Assembly: GCF_001660815.1 (NCBI RefSeq)
Contig: NZ_LYMI01000045.1
Location: forward strand, 1 to 64,000
DNA: 64,000 bases
Reading direction: 5' to 3'
Origin: Xanthomonas nasturtii
GTDB taxonomy: Bacteria > Pseudomonadota > Gammaproteobacteria > Xanthomonadales > Xanthomonadaceae
Every line of letters starts with the position of its first letter. Within the stretch, counting starts at the first letter, position 1. Shown piece after piece: positions 1 to 8,724 of the stretch. A model generated the notes under the pieces. It ran no database searches, had not been told where the DNA came from, and saw nothing but the letters and a program-made list of their open reading frames with translations. The position numbers and the translations under genes were made by a program.

Positions 1-309
1 GTCGCCGCACAGGAACTGCCCGGCATGGCCATGTTCGGCGCGCAGTGGGATGCGGCCGCCGAACGCGATATCACCCGCATCCAGGCGCTGTGGGCCACCC
101 TGCGCGCCGAACATGGCCATGCCGGGCAGTTCCTGTGCGGCGACTTCGGCATTGTCGATGCGATGTTCGCACCGGTGGCGCTGCGCTTTGCCAGCTACGG
201 CGTGCCGCTGTTCGAAGCCGCCGGCGATTACCTGGCGGCACTGGATGCACTGCCGGCACTGCGCGAGTGGAAACAGGGCGCCGAGCGCGAACGCCTGGAG
301 CGCGGCTGA
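1..309 (+). CDS. Glutathione S-transferase family protein, C-terminal part (partial)
   Basis: The reading frame is open from the first base, so the start codon lies outside the window. The visible 102 residues are helical and match the C-terminal all-alpha domain of the glutathione S-transferase fold, including a stretch reading FLCGDFGIVDAMFAPVALRF. That is the usual F-x-G-D/x-S-x-A-D-x-x-x-x-P region in which the buried Asp caps a helix. The thioredoxin-like N-terminal domain that would bind glutathione is not visible. The next gene starts one base after the stop. The substrate cannot be inferred. Confidence 0.75.
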   Translation, partial: VAAQELPGMAMFGAQWDAAAERDITRIQALWATLRAEHGHAGQFLCGDFGIVDAMFAPVALRFASYGVPLFEAAGDYLAALDALPALREWKQGAERERLERG

Positions 310-310
310 C

Positions 311-541
311 ATGCAGATCGCGTATCGCGCCAGCCACATCATCGACGCGCATCTGGCCAAGCACGCACTGGAAGATGCCGGCATCACCGCATTCGTGTTC
401 GGCGAGTCGCTATTGGGCGGTGCCGGCGAATTGCCGGCCTTCGGCGTGCTGCAAGTCTGCGTGGCCGACATGCATCTGAGCCAGGCCCAGGCAGTGCTGG
501 CGGAAATCGGTTTGTGCGGACACGTCACGCGCGCGGTGTGA
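311..541 (+). CDS. DUF2007-family small protein
   Basis: A 76-residue protein that begins one base after the GST stop, so the two are probably co-transcribed. The sequence (start MQIAYRASHIIDAHLAKHAL, then a Gly-rich turn, then a V-x-V-x-x-x-x-x-x-x-A region) fits the small DUF2007 'putative signal transducing protein' fold. In that family a beta-alpha unit near the N terminus usually reads as 'area of low-complexity hairpin plus helix'. I see no catalytic motif, signal peptide or membrane segment. The function is unknown; the family name is by recognition only. The ATG was chosen because it follows the GST stop directly and gives the full family length. Confidence 0.65.
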   Translation: MQIAYRASHIIDAHLAKHALEDAGITAFVFGESLLGGAGELPAFGVLQVCVADMHLSQAQAVLAEIGLCGHVTRAV

Positions 542-599
542 GATTGTTGAATTGCTGCGTGGTCATGTGGCCAGCCGGTCTAGATCAAAAGTTTAGTTG

Positions 600-960
600 G
601 ACGGCGCCGCCGCACCAGGTAGTTGGCTGGTGCGGAGTCGGCCGAGTGCGCGATGCCGTCACCGCTGGAGGGGCACGCCGTTAACCCGTCCATGGGGGCT
701 TGTTGGCGGCACCCATGCCGCCAACGGTCGCGCTATCGGTGAGGGCACCGCGCCAGACCGTTGGCGGGTGGTTTGTTGAAGAGCGAAGCCACAGCGTCAC
801 CAGTTTGCTGATCGCTTGTTGAAACCTGTGCACACCGACTAACTCGACTGGTCCTTGCCCGCCCACCGTCGCGGGACCTTGAGCGGCATGGATGCCGCGC
901 CAGAGCTACATGGACGTACTTGCAGCGTGTCCTGCGATGGTGGGCGGGCAAGGGCCCTGC
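600..960. repeat. Structured dispersed intergenic repeat, copy 1
   Basis: Non-coding DNA between the DUF2007 gene and the receiver gene. It aligns in order with 28417-28738 over roughly 310 bp with only scattered differences. It contains a 10-bp-arm palindrome (702-711 with 716-725, core GTTGGCGGCA), a linker around 752-840 (GGTGGTTTGTTGAAGAGCGA), and a long inverted repeat with 25-bp arms (853-877 and 929-953, 23 of 25 matching, beginning CCTTGCCCGCCCACC). The short ORFs here are by-products of the repeat. I see no gene between 542 and 1038. Confidence 0.8.
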
Positions 961-1038
961 AGCGTAGCCACACATCACCCGCTTGCGTGAAGGTGGGCGA
1001 GTAAAAGCCTTCAGCTCGCACAGCATCCACCCTCCAAC

Positions 1039-1503
1039 TCAACTCTGCTGACGCCACCCCGGTGGCGCTGCCTCCGGGGCAGCCAGCGCGCGCAGGCGTT
1101 TGAACAAAACGGTGGTTTCGGCCACGTTCCAGACCCGCAAGGCGACTTCGAAGGTGTCCAGCGGTTTGGTCAAAAAATCCTTTGCCCCCAGGCCCAATGC
1201 ACGGTGGCGCGCGCTGCGGCTGGGGTCGGCGGTGAGCACGATCACCGGCAGAAAGTGGCCGGGGTCGGACAGCCGCGCCAGCTGCTCCAGCAGCGCATAA
1301 CCGTCCAGTTCCGGCATCTTCAGATCCAGCAGGATCAGGTCCGGCGCGAATGCCGACACCAGCCCCATGACCCGCAGCGGATCGGTGGTGGCGATCACTT
1401 GCTGAAAGCCTTCGCGTTGCAGCAAGTCTTCCAGCAGCCGCACATTGGCCGGCTCGTCGTCGACGATGAGGATGCGGGAGCCGAGGATTTCATCGCGTGT
1501 CAT
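1039..1503 (-). CDS. Single-domain response regulator (CheY-like receiver)
   Basis: A 154-residue protein made of one receiver domain and a short tail. Acidic residues are in IVDDEP (about 14-16), the phosphoacceptor is Asp60 in LILLDLKMP, and Lys113 lies in FLTKPLD, the normal set for phosphotransfer. There is no DNA-binding or enzymatic output domain, so it probably acts by binding a partner or as a phosphate shuttle. Its ATG overlaps the stop of the hybrid kinase by 4 bp (ATGA), so it is the last gene of a three-gene operon and is most likely phosphorylated by that kinase. It could also take phosphate from another kinase. Confidence 0.88.
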   Translation of the reverse strand: MTRDEILGSRILIVDDEPANVRLLEDLLQREGFQQVIATTDPLRVMGLVSAFAPDLILLDLKMPELDGYALLEQLARLSDPGHFLPVIVLTADPSRSARHRALGLGAKDFLTKPLDTFEVALRVWNVAETTVLFKRLRALAAPEAAPPGWRQQS

Positions 1504-3410
1504 GCCAGCAACCTGTCGATCACAGAGAAAAATTCCGCCACATCGAGCGGCTTGGTCAGGTAGGCGCGCACGCCTTGATTCCCCACCCGCGCCAGCGTGG
1601 CGGTCGTGGCATCGGCACTGATCACCACCACCGGGATGGCCGCCATTGCCGGCTGCGCCTGCAGTTCGCGCAGCAGCTCTTCGCCGTTGCCATCGCTCAG
1701 ATGCAGATCCAGCAGGATCAGATCCGGCGCGCCCTGCTTCAACAGCTCACGTGCCTGCGCCAGGCTGGCGGCTTCGAGCAGTTGCCATTGCGGGCGACGT
1801 TCGGTGAGCGTGCGGATCAAGGCCTGGTTGGACGGGTTGTCTTCGATGCTCAACAGCCGGCACACGCCGCTGCCCGCGTTGCTCGGCGGCAACAGGCTGC
1901 GTGCCGGTTCGCTATGCTGATGCTCGCCTTGCGGCAATGAAATCCAGAAGCGCGCGCCATCGCGGCTGCTGTCCACGCCGATGCGCCCGCCCATTGCCTC
2001 GATCAAGCGCTTGCTCAACGCCAGCCCCAGGCCGGTGCCTTCCACTGCCGAGCGCTCGGCGCCCAGCCGTTCGAACGGCGTGAACAAACGCTCGATCTGC
2101 GCCGGCGTCAGCCCCGCGCCCTGGTCGGCAACGGTGATGCGCACCTGCTCGCCATCAACCTGTGTACTCACCTGCACCTGCCCACCGGTGCGATTGAACT
2201 TGACCGCATTCGACAACAGATTGAGCAGCACCTGGCGCAGCCGCTGCGCATCGGCGCGCACCGTCCACGGCCCGTCGATGGACGAAGGTTGCAGCGCGAT
2301 GCCGTGCTTGTCCGCATCCGGTGCGATCAGGCCCAGCGCCTCGTGCACGGCGGCGCGCACCGAGATCGGCTCCGGGCTCAGATCCAGCTGATCGGCTTCG
2401 ATCCGCGCGATGTCCAGCAGCTCGGTGATCAACCCGAGCAAATGCCGGCCAGCACCCAGGATGTGCTGCAGATGGCGGCGATGACCGGGCTCGGGCAGGT
2501 CCATTTCCAGCACCTGCGCATAGCCCAGGATGGCATTGAGCGGGGTCCGCAGTTCGTGGCTACTGCGCGAAAGGAATTCGGTCTTTGCGCGGTTGGCGGT
2601 CTCCGCCTCGCGCCGCGCCAACTGCGCTTCGGCTGCACGTGCGGCCAGCAGCTCGCTGGCCTGTGCCAATCGCTGACCGACCTGGCCCAACTCATCGCCG
2701 GCGCGCGGCTGCGCTGCCAGCGGCAAGCCTTCGCCCAGGCGGTCGGCGTTGGCGGCCAGCGTACGCAGGCGCCCCGACAATGCCGAGGCGAACCATGCCA
2801 CCGCAAATACCGCGCCCAGGCCGCCCAGCATCGCTGCACTCAAGGTGATGATGAGGTTGCGTTGACGCAGCCCTTGCGCCTTGGCGGTACGCACCTGCAA
2901 TTGCGCGGTTTCATAGTTGCGCAGCTCGCGCAGTTCCGCACGCAGGATGTCGAGCTTGTACTTGCCATCCCAGAGCTGGCGGATCTCTTCCTCGCGGCTC
3001 AGATCCGGTGCCAGCAAGCGGCGCCAACCCTGCATTTTTTCGGCAAAAAGTGGCTTGATGCGCGCAAACCGCCGGGCCTGGCCCGGGTCGGTAATGCGTT
3101 GCGACAGACGCTCGGCCACACGCTGCAGGCGCGGCTCGGCATCGCGATACGGGGTAAGGAATTCATCGCGCCGCACCAGCCGATATCCGCGCACACCGGC
3201 TGCAGTTTCGGCCAGCAGCGCATGCGCTTCGTACAGGTCGCTCAGCACTTCCAGGGTCTGCCGCACGTCGTTTTCGGCGGCGATGTTCTGCCGCTCCACG
3301 CTGTAGATCGCCATCAATGCGACGGCCAGCAACAGCAACGGCAAAGTGACGACCGCCAGGCTTTTGCGGGTAATCGGCCAATCGTTCCAACGCACTGCCA
3401 ATGCATTCAT
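1500..3410 (-). CDS. Hybrid sensor histidine kinase with CHASE3-like sensor
   Basis: A 636-residue inner-membrane sensor. It has a membrane helix at about 17-36, a periplasmic helical CHASE3-type region to about 183, a second membrane helix at about 186-208 and a HAMP-like linker. The HisKA domain has phospho-His285 in SHELRTPLNAILGY. The HATPase domain has Asn401 (NLLSNAVKF), a DQGAG G1 box at about 429 and a GTGLGLA G2 box at about 458. A C-terminal receiver carries Asp568 in LILLDLH and Lys620. All catalytic residues are present. It overlaps the LuxR-type regulator upstream and the receiver gene downstream by 4 bp each, which argues for translational coupling and one pathway. The signal is unknown. 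Confidence 0.9.
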   Translation of the reverse strand: MNALAVRWNDWPITRKSLAVVTLPLLLLAVALMAIYSVERQNIAAENDVRQTLEVLSDLYEAHALLAETAAGVRGYRLVRRDEFLTPYRDAEPRLQRVAERLSQRITDPGQARRFARIKPLFAEKMQGWRRLLAPDLSREEEIRQLWDGKYKLDILRAELRELRNYETAQLQVRTAKAQGLRQRNLIITLSAAMLGGLGAVFAVAWFASALSGRLRTLAANADRLGEGLPLAAQPRAGDELGQVGQRLAQASELLAARAAEAQLARREAETANRAKTEFLSRSSHELRTPLNAILGYAQVLEMDLPEPGHRRHLQHILGAGRHLLGLITELLDIARIEADQLDLSPEPISVRAAVHEALGLIAPDADKHGIALQPSSIDGPWTVRADAQRLRQVLLNLLSNAVKFNRTGGQVQVSTQVDGEQVRITVADQGAGLTPAQIERLFTPFERLGAERSAVEGTGLGLALSKRLIEAMGGRIGVDSSRDGARFWISLPQGEHQHSEPARSLLPPSNAGSGVCRLLSIEDNPSNQALIRTLTERRPQWQLLEAASLAQARELLKQGAPDLILLDLHLSDGNGEELLRELQAQPAMAAIPVVVISADATTATLARVGNQGVRAYLTKPLDVAEFFSVIDRLLA

Positions 3411-4114
3411 AGCGCAAGTCCGGATTGAACCGCGTACACCGCGGCCTGGGTGCGATCTTTTACCTCAAGTTTCTGCAGGATTCGCTCCACATGCACTTTC
3501 ACCGTGCCGGGAGAAATCCCCAGTTCAGCTGCGAGGGTCGCGTTAGTGAGTCCGCGCGGGAGCAACGACAACACCTGCTTTTCGCGTTTGCTCAGCGCGC
3601 CGAGGCGATCGTCCTGCACCGGTTTGCGCCGCCGCGTGGTGAGCGGCTTGGCCGGTTCGGCCACCATCGCCGGCAGCAGCAGCGCGAATGCCTGCAGCGC
3701 CTGCACATCGTCGTTGCCGGGTGCCGGGCGGCCCTCGTTCCAGGCTACGCAGACCATGCCGTGGGTGGTCCCCAGCGCATGGATCGGCACCCTGGCTTCG
3801 CGGATGTCGGACGGGCGCGGCGGCATCAGCCACGCCGCTTCGTGGCCGTCACCGGCGGCGCTGGCTCCGGGCGGCAGTGCGCGGCCGCGGCTGGCCAACA
3901 CCTGCGTGCGCGGGCCGCGTTGCGCCAGCACCGCGCCGTGCTCCAGGCCAAGCAGCGCCAGCACCCGCCCCAGCACGGCGTCGCAGGCCTGTTCGGGGCT
4001 GTGCGCCTGGCGCAGCACCACAGCGGCCTCCCACAGCGCCTGCCAACGCGCGCTATCTGAGGCTTCGCGGCGTAAGGTCAGGCGCCAATCGCCAGCGTTG
4101 GTGGGGTTTTCCAT
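3407..4114 (-). CDS. LuxR-type transcriptional regulator with GAF-like N-terminal domain
   Basis: A 235-residue protein. Residues about 25-150 resemble a GAF-type sensory domain. Residues about 172-235 form a clear LuxR helix-turn-helix (LSKREKQVLSLLPRG, then LAAELGISPGTVKVHVERIL). There is no receiver domain, so control through the kinase encoded next to it would have to be indirect or through the downstream receiver. It is the first gene of the reverse operon; its stop overlaps the kinase start (ATGA). The 124-bp gap to the divergent DUF4440 gene must hold both promoters. The target genes are unknown. Confidence 0.85.
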   Translation of the reverse strand: MENPTNAGDWRLTLRREASDSARWQALWEAAVVLRQAHSPEQACDAVLGRVLALLGLEHGAVLAQRGPRTQVLASRGRALPPGASAAGDGHEAAWLMPPRPSDIREARVPIHALGTTHGMVCVAWNEGRPAPGNDDVQALQAFALLLPAMVAEPAKPLTTRRRKPVQDDRLGALSKREKQVLSLLPRGLTNATLAAELGISPGTVKVHVERILQKLEVKDRTQAAVYAVQSGLAL

Positions 4115-4238
4115 GATTTCGCTTTAGGCCGATCAGCATATTTGAGTATATGCCATTCGGCAGAATTTTTGGGGCTGCCTGATTTCGATACTGAGCTTGC
4201 CCGATGAGGCACCCCCATCAACCACACGGAGATTCCCA

Positions 4239-4754
4239 ATGCGTCGCACTCTCTTCTCTCTGGTTCTGGCTCTGGCTGCCACCCCGGCGCTGGCTGGCGG
4301 CGTGATGCATTACACCGACAAGGCCAAGCTGCCGGCCGGCGGCGAGGAGCGCGAAGTCGCCGCGCTGTTCGATACCTGGAACGCCGCACTGGCCACTGGC
4401 AACCCCGACAAGGTGGCCGATCTGTATGCACCGGACGGCGTGCTGCTGCCGACGGTCTCCAACGAAGTGCGCGCCTCGCGCGAGCAGATCGAAAAGTACT
4501 TCGAGATGTTCCTGACCAAGAAGCCGCAGGGCGTGATCAATTACCGCACCGTGCGTGTGCTCGATGACGACAGTGCAGTGGATGCCGGCGTCTATACCTT
4601 CACCCTGACCGATAAAGAGGGCAAGAAGAGCAACGTGCAGGCGCGCTACACCTTCGTGTACGAAAAGCGCGACGGCAAGTGGCTGATCATCAACCACCAC
4701 AGCTCGGCGATGCCGGAAGTGGATACGCGCTCGGCGGTTGCCAAGACCAAGTAA
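4239..4754 (+). CDS. Secreted SgcJ/EcaC-type DUF4440 (SnoaL-like) protein
   Basis: A 171-residue protein with a clean signal peptide (MRRTLFSLVLALAATPALA, cleavage near residue 19-20) followed by a single SnoaL/NTF2-like domain of the DUF4440 class. Typical segments are ALFDTWNAALATGNPDKVADLYAPDGVLLP written in pieces: the WNAAL helix, the VADLYAPDGVLLP strand and the C-terminal WLIINHHSS strand. The ATG at 4239 was preferred to an in-frame start 42 bases upstream because it has a GGAG box and begins the signal peptide exactly. NTF2-like folds bind small hydrophobic molecules or act as enzymes; the ligand here is not evident. It is divergent from the LuxR gene. Confidence 0.75.
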   Translation: MRRTLFSLVLALAATPALAGGVMHYTDKAKLPAGGEEREVAALFDTWNAALATGNPDKVADLYAPDGVLLPTVSNEVRASREQIEKYFEMFLTKKPQGVINYRTVRVLDDDSAVDAGVYTFTLTDKEGKKSNVQARYTFVYEKRDGKWLIINHHSSAMPEVDTRSAVAKTK

Positions 4755-4850
4755 GTGATGTCCAGCGACCGTGCGCCGGCCGTGCAGGCTTGAAAGCCGC
4801 CGCGGCCGGCGCCATCCAGCAGGCAATCCTCACGATTGCGGAGTTGCACC

Positions 4851-5501
4851 ATGCTGGGAATCGGCGCCTTCAAACAACGCATGCCACGTCCAGGCGACGC
4901 ACTGCCGGGCCGCGAGCAAGCGCTGCCGTTACACAACACGCACCTGGTCAACGGCCATCCGTTGCGCGGGGAGTTCACCGGCCTGGCCCAGGTGCACTTC
5001 GGGCTTGGCTGCTTCTGGGGCGCAGAACGCAAGTTCTGGAACGTGCCAGGGGTGTACACCACGGCGGTGGGTTACGCCGGCGGTCAGACGCCGAATGCGA
5101 CCTACCCGGAAGTGTGTTCCGGGCAGACCGGCCACACCGAGGCGGTGCTGGTGGTGTTCGACGAGCAGGCCGTGTCGTTCACGCAGTTGCTGCGCACCTT
5201 CTGGGAAAGCCACGACCCGACCCAGGGCATGCAGCAGGGTAACGATGTGGGCACGCAATACCGCTCGGCGATTTACTGCACCACGCAGGCGCAGTACGAC
5301 GCCGCGCTTGCCAGCCGCGATGCGTACCAGCAGCAACTGGATGCCGCCGGGTATGGCGCAATCACCACGGAGATCCGTTTCCCGGCGCCCACGTTCTACT
5401 ACGCCGAAGACGATCACCAGCAATATCTCGCCAAGCATCCCAATGGCTATTGCGGGCTTGGCGGCACGGGAGTGAGCTGCCCGATCGGGCTGGATGCCTG
5501 A
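4851..5501 (+). CDS. msrA: Peptide-methionine (S)-S-oxide reductase MsrA
   Basis: A 216-residue enzyme that reduces methionine-S-sulfoxide in proteins and free methionine, repairing oxidative damage with electrons from thioredoxin. The catalytic Cys54 lies in [10 protein letters not shown], the family signature. [17 protein letters not shown] and GHTEAV are also standard. The N-terminal 45 residues before the core match the longer MsrA form found in many proteobacteria. The ATG at 4851 is chosen over a TTG 15 bases upstream. It fits the oxidative-stress theme of this part of the window (ahpC, ahpF, oxyR lie 3-7 kb away) but is not in an operon with them. Confidence 0.95.
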   Translation: MLGIGAFKQRMPRPGDALPGREQALPLHNTHLVNGHPLRGEFTGLAQVHFGLGCFWGAERKFWNVPGVYTTAVGYAGGQTPNATYPEVCSGQTGHTEAVLVVFDEQAVSFTQLLRTFWESHDPTQGMQQGNDVGTQYRSAIYCTTQAQYDAALASRDAYQQQLDAAGYGAITTEIRFPAPTFYYAEDDHQQYLAKHPNGYCGLGGTGVSCPIGLDA

Positions 5502-5917
5502 CGGAAAGGCGGGCCGGATTGAAACGCTGTCATCCACATGATCGTGGCAGCGTGCCGATGGCCAACAGTGACCGGCAGCGTTATCACGATCAGGCAGCGC
5601 ATGGGAGTGCATGCCAGGCAACTTGAATGGCTGCGTCGGAGACGACGTGGCCATCTTTTTTTGGATGGTGTCCACACGACAGGTTGGCGGTGGCGCCGTG
5701 CGCACGCACGGCGAACCGGCTTGGCGAAGCTGTGTCGCAATCAGTGTTGGTGAGTGCTGCGGCGAGCGATGCAGAAAGCTGACGCACTCGCCGCAGCGAC
5801 TCGGTGGCGAATCACTGCTGGCGAATCACTGCGGCCAACGGTGCGCAAACCTAGTTCAGGGCATCAGCACGGCGCGTCGGTGCCGAGCACCAGCTGTGCG
5901 CGCCTGAGTCCGCTGGA
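5502..5917. other. Intergenic region, no gene seen
   Basis: The 416 bp between the convergent msrA and DJ-1/PfpI genes contain only short overlapping ORFs without family resemblance or ribosome binding sites. I see no RNA gene and no strong hairpin. Confidence 0.6.
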
Positions 5918-6487
5918 TCAGACGAATTCGCCAGCAAACATGCCGCGCAACTGTGCCAACGTGTCGGTGCGATCCGGATGCAGCAGCCGCATGCAAGCCA
6001 GGGCGAAACCCACCGGGCTGGTGCCGGGGGCGGTGATGACGCCATCGGCGCTGACGACTTTTTCATGACGGTAGTGCGCAGCGCCCGCATATGGCACGAC
6101 ATGTTCCTGCAGAAACGCCAGCGCGTTGCTGGTGTGCGCGCGCTCATCGAGCAGGCCTGCGTACGCGAAGGCGAGGGTGGCGCCGCAGATTGCCGCAACC
6201 GGGCGCTGCTGCTGCACGCGCTCGACCAGCAGGCCGCTCAGGCCGGGAATCTCACCGGCTTGCCAGCGTTCGCTGCCGGGCAAAATCCACAGATCAGCCT
6301 CAAGTGGCGCCAGATCGCACAGCGCAAATTCCGGCGTGATGCGCAGGCCGCCGAGGGACTGTACCGGCTGCCCGTCGATGCTGGCGATGGCGACCTGGTC
6401 GCCGAACCACTCGCGCGCCGCCGGCAGCACCACGCCGATTTCCCAGTCGGCTACGCCGTCGACCATCACCACTGCAATGTTTGCCAT
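5918..6487 (-). CDS. DJ-1/PfpI family (class I glutamine amidotransferase-like) protein
   Basis: A 189-residue single-domain protein of the DJ-1/PfpI superfamily. The nucleophile-elbow cysteine is Cys101 in PVAAICGATLAFA, and Glu16 (VADWEIG) is placed to interact with it as in DJ-1-like proteins. GVITAPGTSPVGFAL near residue 155 is another family segment. Members include protein deglycases, chaperones, peptidases and transcription-factor domains; the sequence alone does not decide between these. There is no DNA-binding domain attached. It is a single gene with its ATG just inside a GC-rich leader. Confidence 0.8.
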   Translation of the reverse strand: MANIAVVMVDGVADWEIGVVLPAAREWFGDQVAIASIDGQPVQSLGGLRITPEFALCDLAPLEADLWILPGSERWQAGEIPGLSGLLVERVQQQRPVAAICGATLAFAYAGLLDERAHTSNALAFLQEHVVPYAGAAHYRHEKVVSADGVITAPGTSPVGFALACMRLLHPDRTDTLAQLRGMFAGEFV

Positions 6488-6843
6488 TGTCCGTTACGCC
6501 AGTTGAGCGAATCCGGATTCTAGGCAGTGCGCGCGTGGCGGGTGTAAGCGGAGTGTGGAGAGGGGTGGCGGGGCGTGCTGGTCGGCCATGTGTGGCGCAT
6601 TACGCAGCGGGGCAGGGCGTGTGCGGTGCCCGAGCGCCCGAGCTTGCAGCGATCGTGGTAATGCCGATACCGGGCGTTAGGCCTGCACGAAAGATGGCAG
6701 GCGGTCGGCGATGCAGGGCGCCATGGTATCGCGTCCATCGCTGGTGCCTCGGTGGCAGGCAATGGCGCTGCCACCTCCACAAACGACAACGCCCGCAGCC
6801 ATCGGGCTGCAGGCGTCGGTGTCGCAGAAGCAACCTGCCTCGA
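6488..6843. other. Intergenic region, no gene seen apart from a terminator
   Basis: The 356 bp between the DJ-1/PfpI gene start and the transaldolase stop hold the transaldolase terminator (6778-6815) and presumably the DJ-1/PfpI promoter. No coding feature is supported. Confidence 0.6.
6778..6815 (-). terminator. Rho-independent terminator of tal
   Basis: Arms 6790-6800 (CGCCCGCAGCC) and 6805-6815 (GGCTGCAGGCG) pair over 11 positions with one G-T, around a 4-base loop. Read on the minus strand the hairpin is followed by TTGTCGTTTGTGG. It lies about 30 bp beyond the transaldolase stop. Confidence 0.75.
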
Positions 6844-7812
6844 TCAGCCGGCGAGCTTGTCGGCGATGGTCTTGCGCAGTGCGTGCAAGTCCTTGGCGAA
6901 GGTGTCGATGCCGCTGGCCAGTTTCTCGGTAGCCATCGCATCGGCGGCCAGGCCAGAGGCGAAGCTGTCGCTGTCGATCGGAGTGATCTGGGCGTTGTCG
7001 GCCTTGGCCGGCGAGAGCTTGCGCGGCAGTTCGCCGTACTCGGCGTCGAGTTTTTCCAGCAGATCCGGCGAGATGGTCAGGCGGTCGCAACCGGCCAATG
7101 CTTCGATCTGCGCGGTGGAGCGGAACGAGGCGCCCATCACCACCGTGGACGAGCCGCGCTGCTTGAACGCGTTGTAGACGGTGCGCACGAACACCACGCC
7201 CGGGTCTTCATCGATGCTGGCGGGGGTCTGCCCCTGGGCCACGTAGTAATCCAGGATGCGGCCCACGAACGGCGAGATCAGGAACACGCCGGCCTCGGCG
7301 CAGGCCAGCGCTTGCGAGCGGTTGAAGATCAAGGTGAGGTTGCAATCGATGCCATCCAGCTGCAGCTGACGGGCGGCTTCGATGCCTTCCCAGGTCGCTG
7401 CGATCTTGATCAGGATCTTGTCCTTGGAGACGCCGCGCTCGGCGTACATCGCAACGAACTTGCGCGCCTTGGCGATGGTGGCCTGGGTGTCGTGCGCCAG
7501 ATCGGCGTCGACCTCGGTGGAGACGCGGCCGGGCACCAGTTCGGACAACTTGACGCCCACGCCGACGGTGAGGCGGTCGGCCACTTCGTTGACGGTGGTG
7601 GTGCGATCGTCGCCGCCGTGCGCGCGGCCCCAGGCCAGTTCGCGCTCGAGCAGATCGGAATAGACCGGCAGGTCCAGCGCTTTTTTGACCAGGGTGGGAT
7701 TGGTGGTGCAGTCGACTGGCTGCAGGCGCTTGATGGCGTCGTAGTCGCCGGTATCGGCAACGACAACGGACAGTTCACGCAGCTGGGCGAGCTTGGAGGG
7801 GGATGCGGTCAT
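6844..7812 (-). CDS. tal: Transaldolase
   Basis: A 322-residue class I transaldolase of the TalB type, cytosolic, which transfers a dihydroxyacetone unit between sugar phosphates in the non-oxidative pentose phosphate pathway. The Schiff-base lysine is Lys136 in [12 protein letters not shown]. The N-terminal [13 protein letters not shown] segment and the late [20 protein letters not shown] segment (in pieces) are standard. The length agrees with the family. It is monocistronic, with a terminator downstream and rnk upstream on the same strand after a 62-bp gap. Confidence 0.97.
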   Translation of the reverse strand: MTASPSKLAQLRELSVVVADTGDYDAIKRLQPVDCTTNPTLVKKALDLPVYSDLLERELAWGRAHGGDDRTTTVNEVADRLTVGVGVKLSELVPGRVSTEVDADLAHDTQATIAKARKFVAMYAERGVSKDKILIKIAATWEGIEAARQLQLDGIDCNLTLIFNRSQALACAEAGVFLISPFVGRILDYYVAQGQTPASIDEDPGVVFVRTVYNAFKQRGSSTVVMGASFRSTAQIEALAGCDRLTISPDLLEKLDAEYGELPRKLSPAKADNAQITPIDSDSFASGLAADAMATEKLASGIDTFAKDLHALRKTIADKLAG

Positions 7813-7874
7813 GCGGGTTCTCTCGAATCGTGGAACGGGTCGGGGGATAGACGCAGCGCGCTACGTTAGCGCGC

Positions 7875-8306
7875 TCAGCGCTGGAAGTCGCTCGCGACTG
7901 CGGGTTGGTCGTACACGGCCGTCACACGCAGGCGCAGGTCGCGCCCGTCAGGCGTGCGCCAATCGATGCTCTGACCAACCGACAGGCCGAGCAGCGCGCT
8001 GCCGACCGGCGCAAGCACCGAGATGCGGCCTTGCTGTACATCGGCCTCATGCGGATACACAAGGGTGAGCGTATGCCGTTCGCCATGCAGCTGGTCTTCG
8101 CATTCGATGCGCGCGTGCATGGTGACGACATCGCCGGGAATCTGGTCGGGCGGCAGCACGCGGGCGCGGCCCAGTTCATCGCTCAGCGCAGTGGCGGCGG
8201 GATGCTTGTTGAAGGTCGGCGAATCGAGCAATGCCTCAAGCCGGGCAAGGTCGTGGCTGGATACCAGAATGGATGGCGGCAAGCCGCTGTGGTGTTGCGA
8301 AGTCAT
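7875..8306 (-). CDS. rnk: Nucleoside diphosphate kinase regulator Rnk (GreA/GreB C-terminal-like)
   Basis: A 143-residue protein made of a short helical N-terminal part (LVSSHDLARLEALLDSP) and a C-terminal FKBP-like domain of the GreA/GreB type (VTMHARIECEDQ, TLVYPHEAD, ISVLAPVGSALLGLSVGQ). This is the layout of Rnk, which binds RNA polymerase like a Gre factor but has too short a coiled coil to stimulate cleavage. The ATG at 8306 was chosen because it has an AGGAGA box and gives the normal Rnk length; the open frame runs further upstream without family similarity. Confidence 0.85.
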   Translation of the reverse strand: MTSQHHSGLPPSILVSSHDLARLEALLDSPTFNKHPAATALSDELGRARVLPPDQIPGDVVTMHARIECEDQLHGERHTLTLVYPHEADVQQGRISVLAPVGSALLGLSVGQSIDWRTPDGRDLRLRVTAVYDQPAVASDFQR

Positions 8307-8724
8307 GGCAGTCTCCTGACGAATATGGCTTGCCAACGCGGCAAGCGACACTGAGGAGATGAGGGCGCCGGCGCTCGATCGCAATGCGTGGCCGTGCCGA
8401 GATCGCAGGCCACTGCCGAGTGCGCCACGGCAGGCGTGATGGATTCCAAGTGCGGGGGTAAGCGCTGGGGATGGCACAGCCGCAGAAACAGGCCACAACA
8501 GGTACTTTTAGAGCAGCGAACAAACCATTGCGCTCAGCGGCATTGCGTTCAGCGGCGGCCTTGCTATGGCGTCGGATCTCAGCAGGTGTACTGCACGCAG
8601 CCAGACAAAAGCGGCGCTCGCGCGCCGCTCAAGGCCAAACCTACAAACGCGACTCAAAGCGACCGCAGCCGCGACATGCTCTTCCGATTCCCGATTCCCG
8701 ATTCCCGATTCCCGGCCTCAGGCC
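8307..8724. other. Intergenic region between oxyR and rnk
   Basis: This 418-bp gap holds the oxyR terminator (8600-8629) and a short tandem repeat (8686-8713). I see no small gene after oxyR on the minus strand, although the oxyR operon described in other Xanthomonas carries a further small gene, orfX, there. Confidence 0.6.
8600..8629 (-). terminator. Rho-independent terminator downstream of oxyR
   Basis: Arms 8610-8617 (AGCGGCGC) and 8622-8629 (GCGCCGCT) pair perfectly around a 4-base loop. On the minus strand the stem is followed by TTTTGTCTGG. It ends the ahpF-oxyR transcription unit about 95 bp after the oxyR stop. Confidence 0.75.

Noticed and set aside
8236-8498. N-terminal extension of Rnk
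   Set aside because: The extra residues are not Rnk-like; ATG 8306 has an AGGAGA box and gives the family length.
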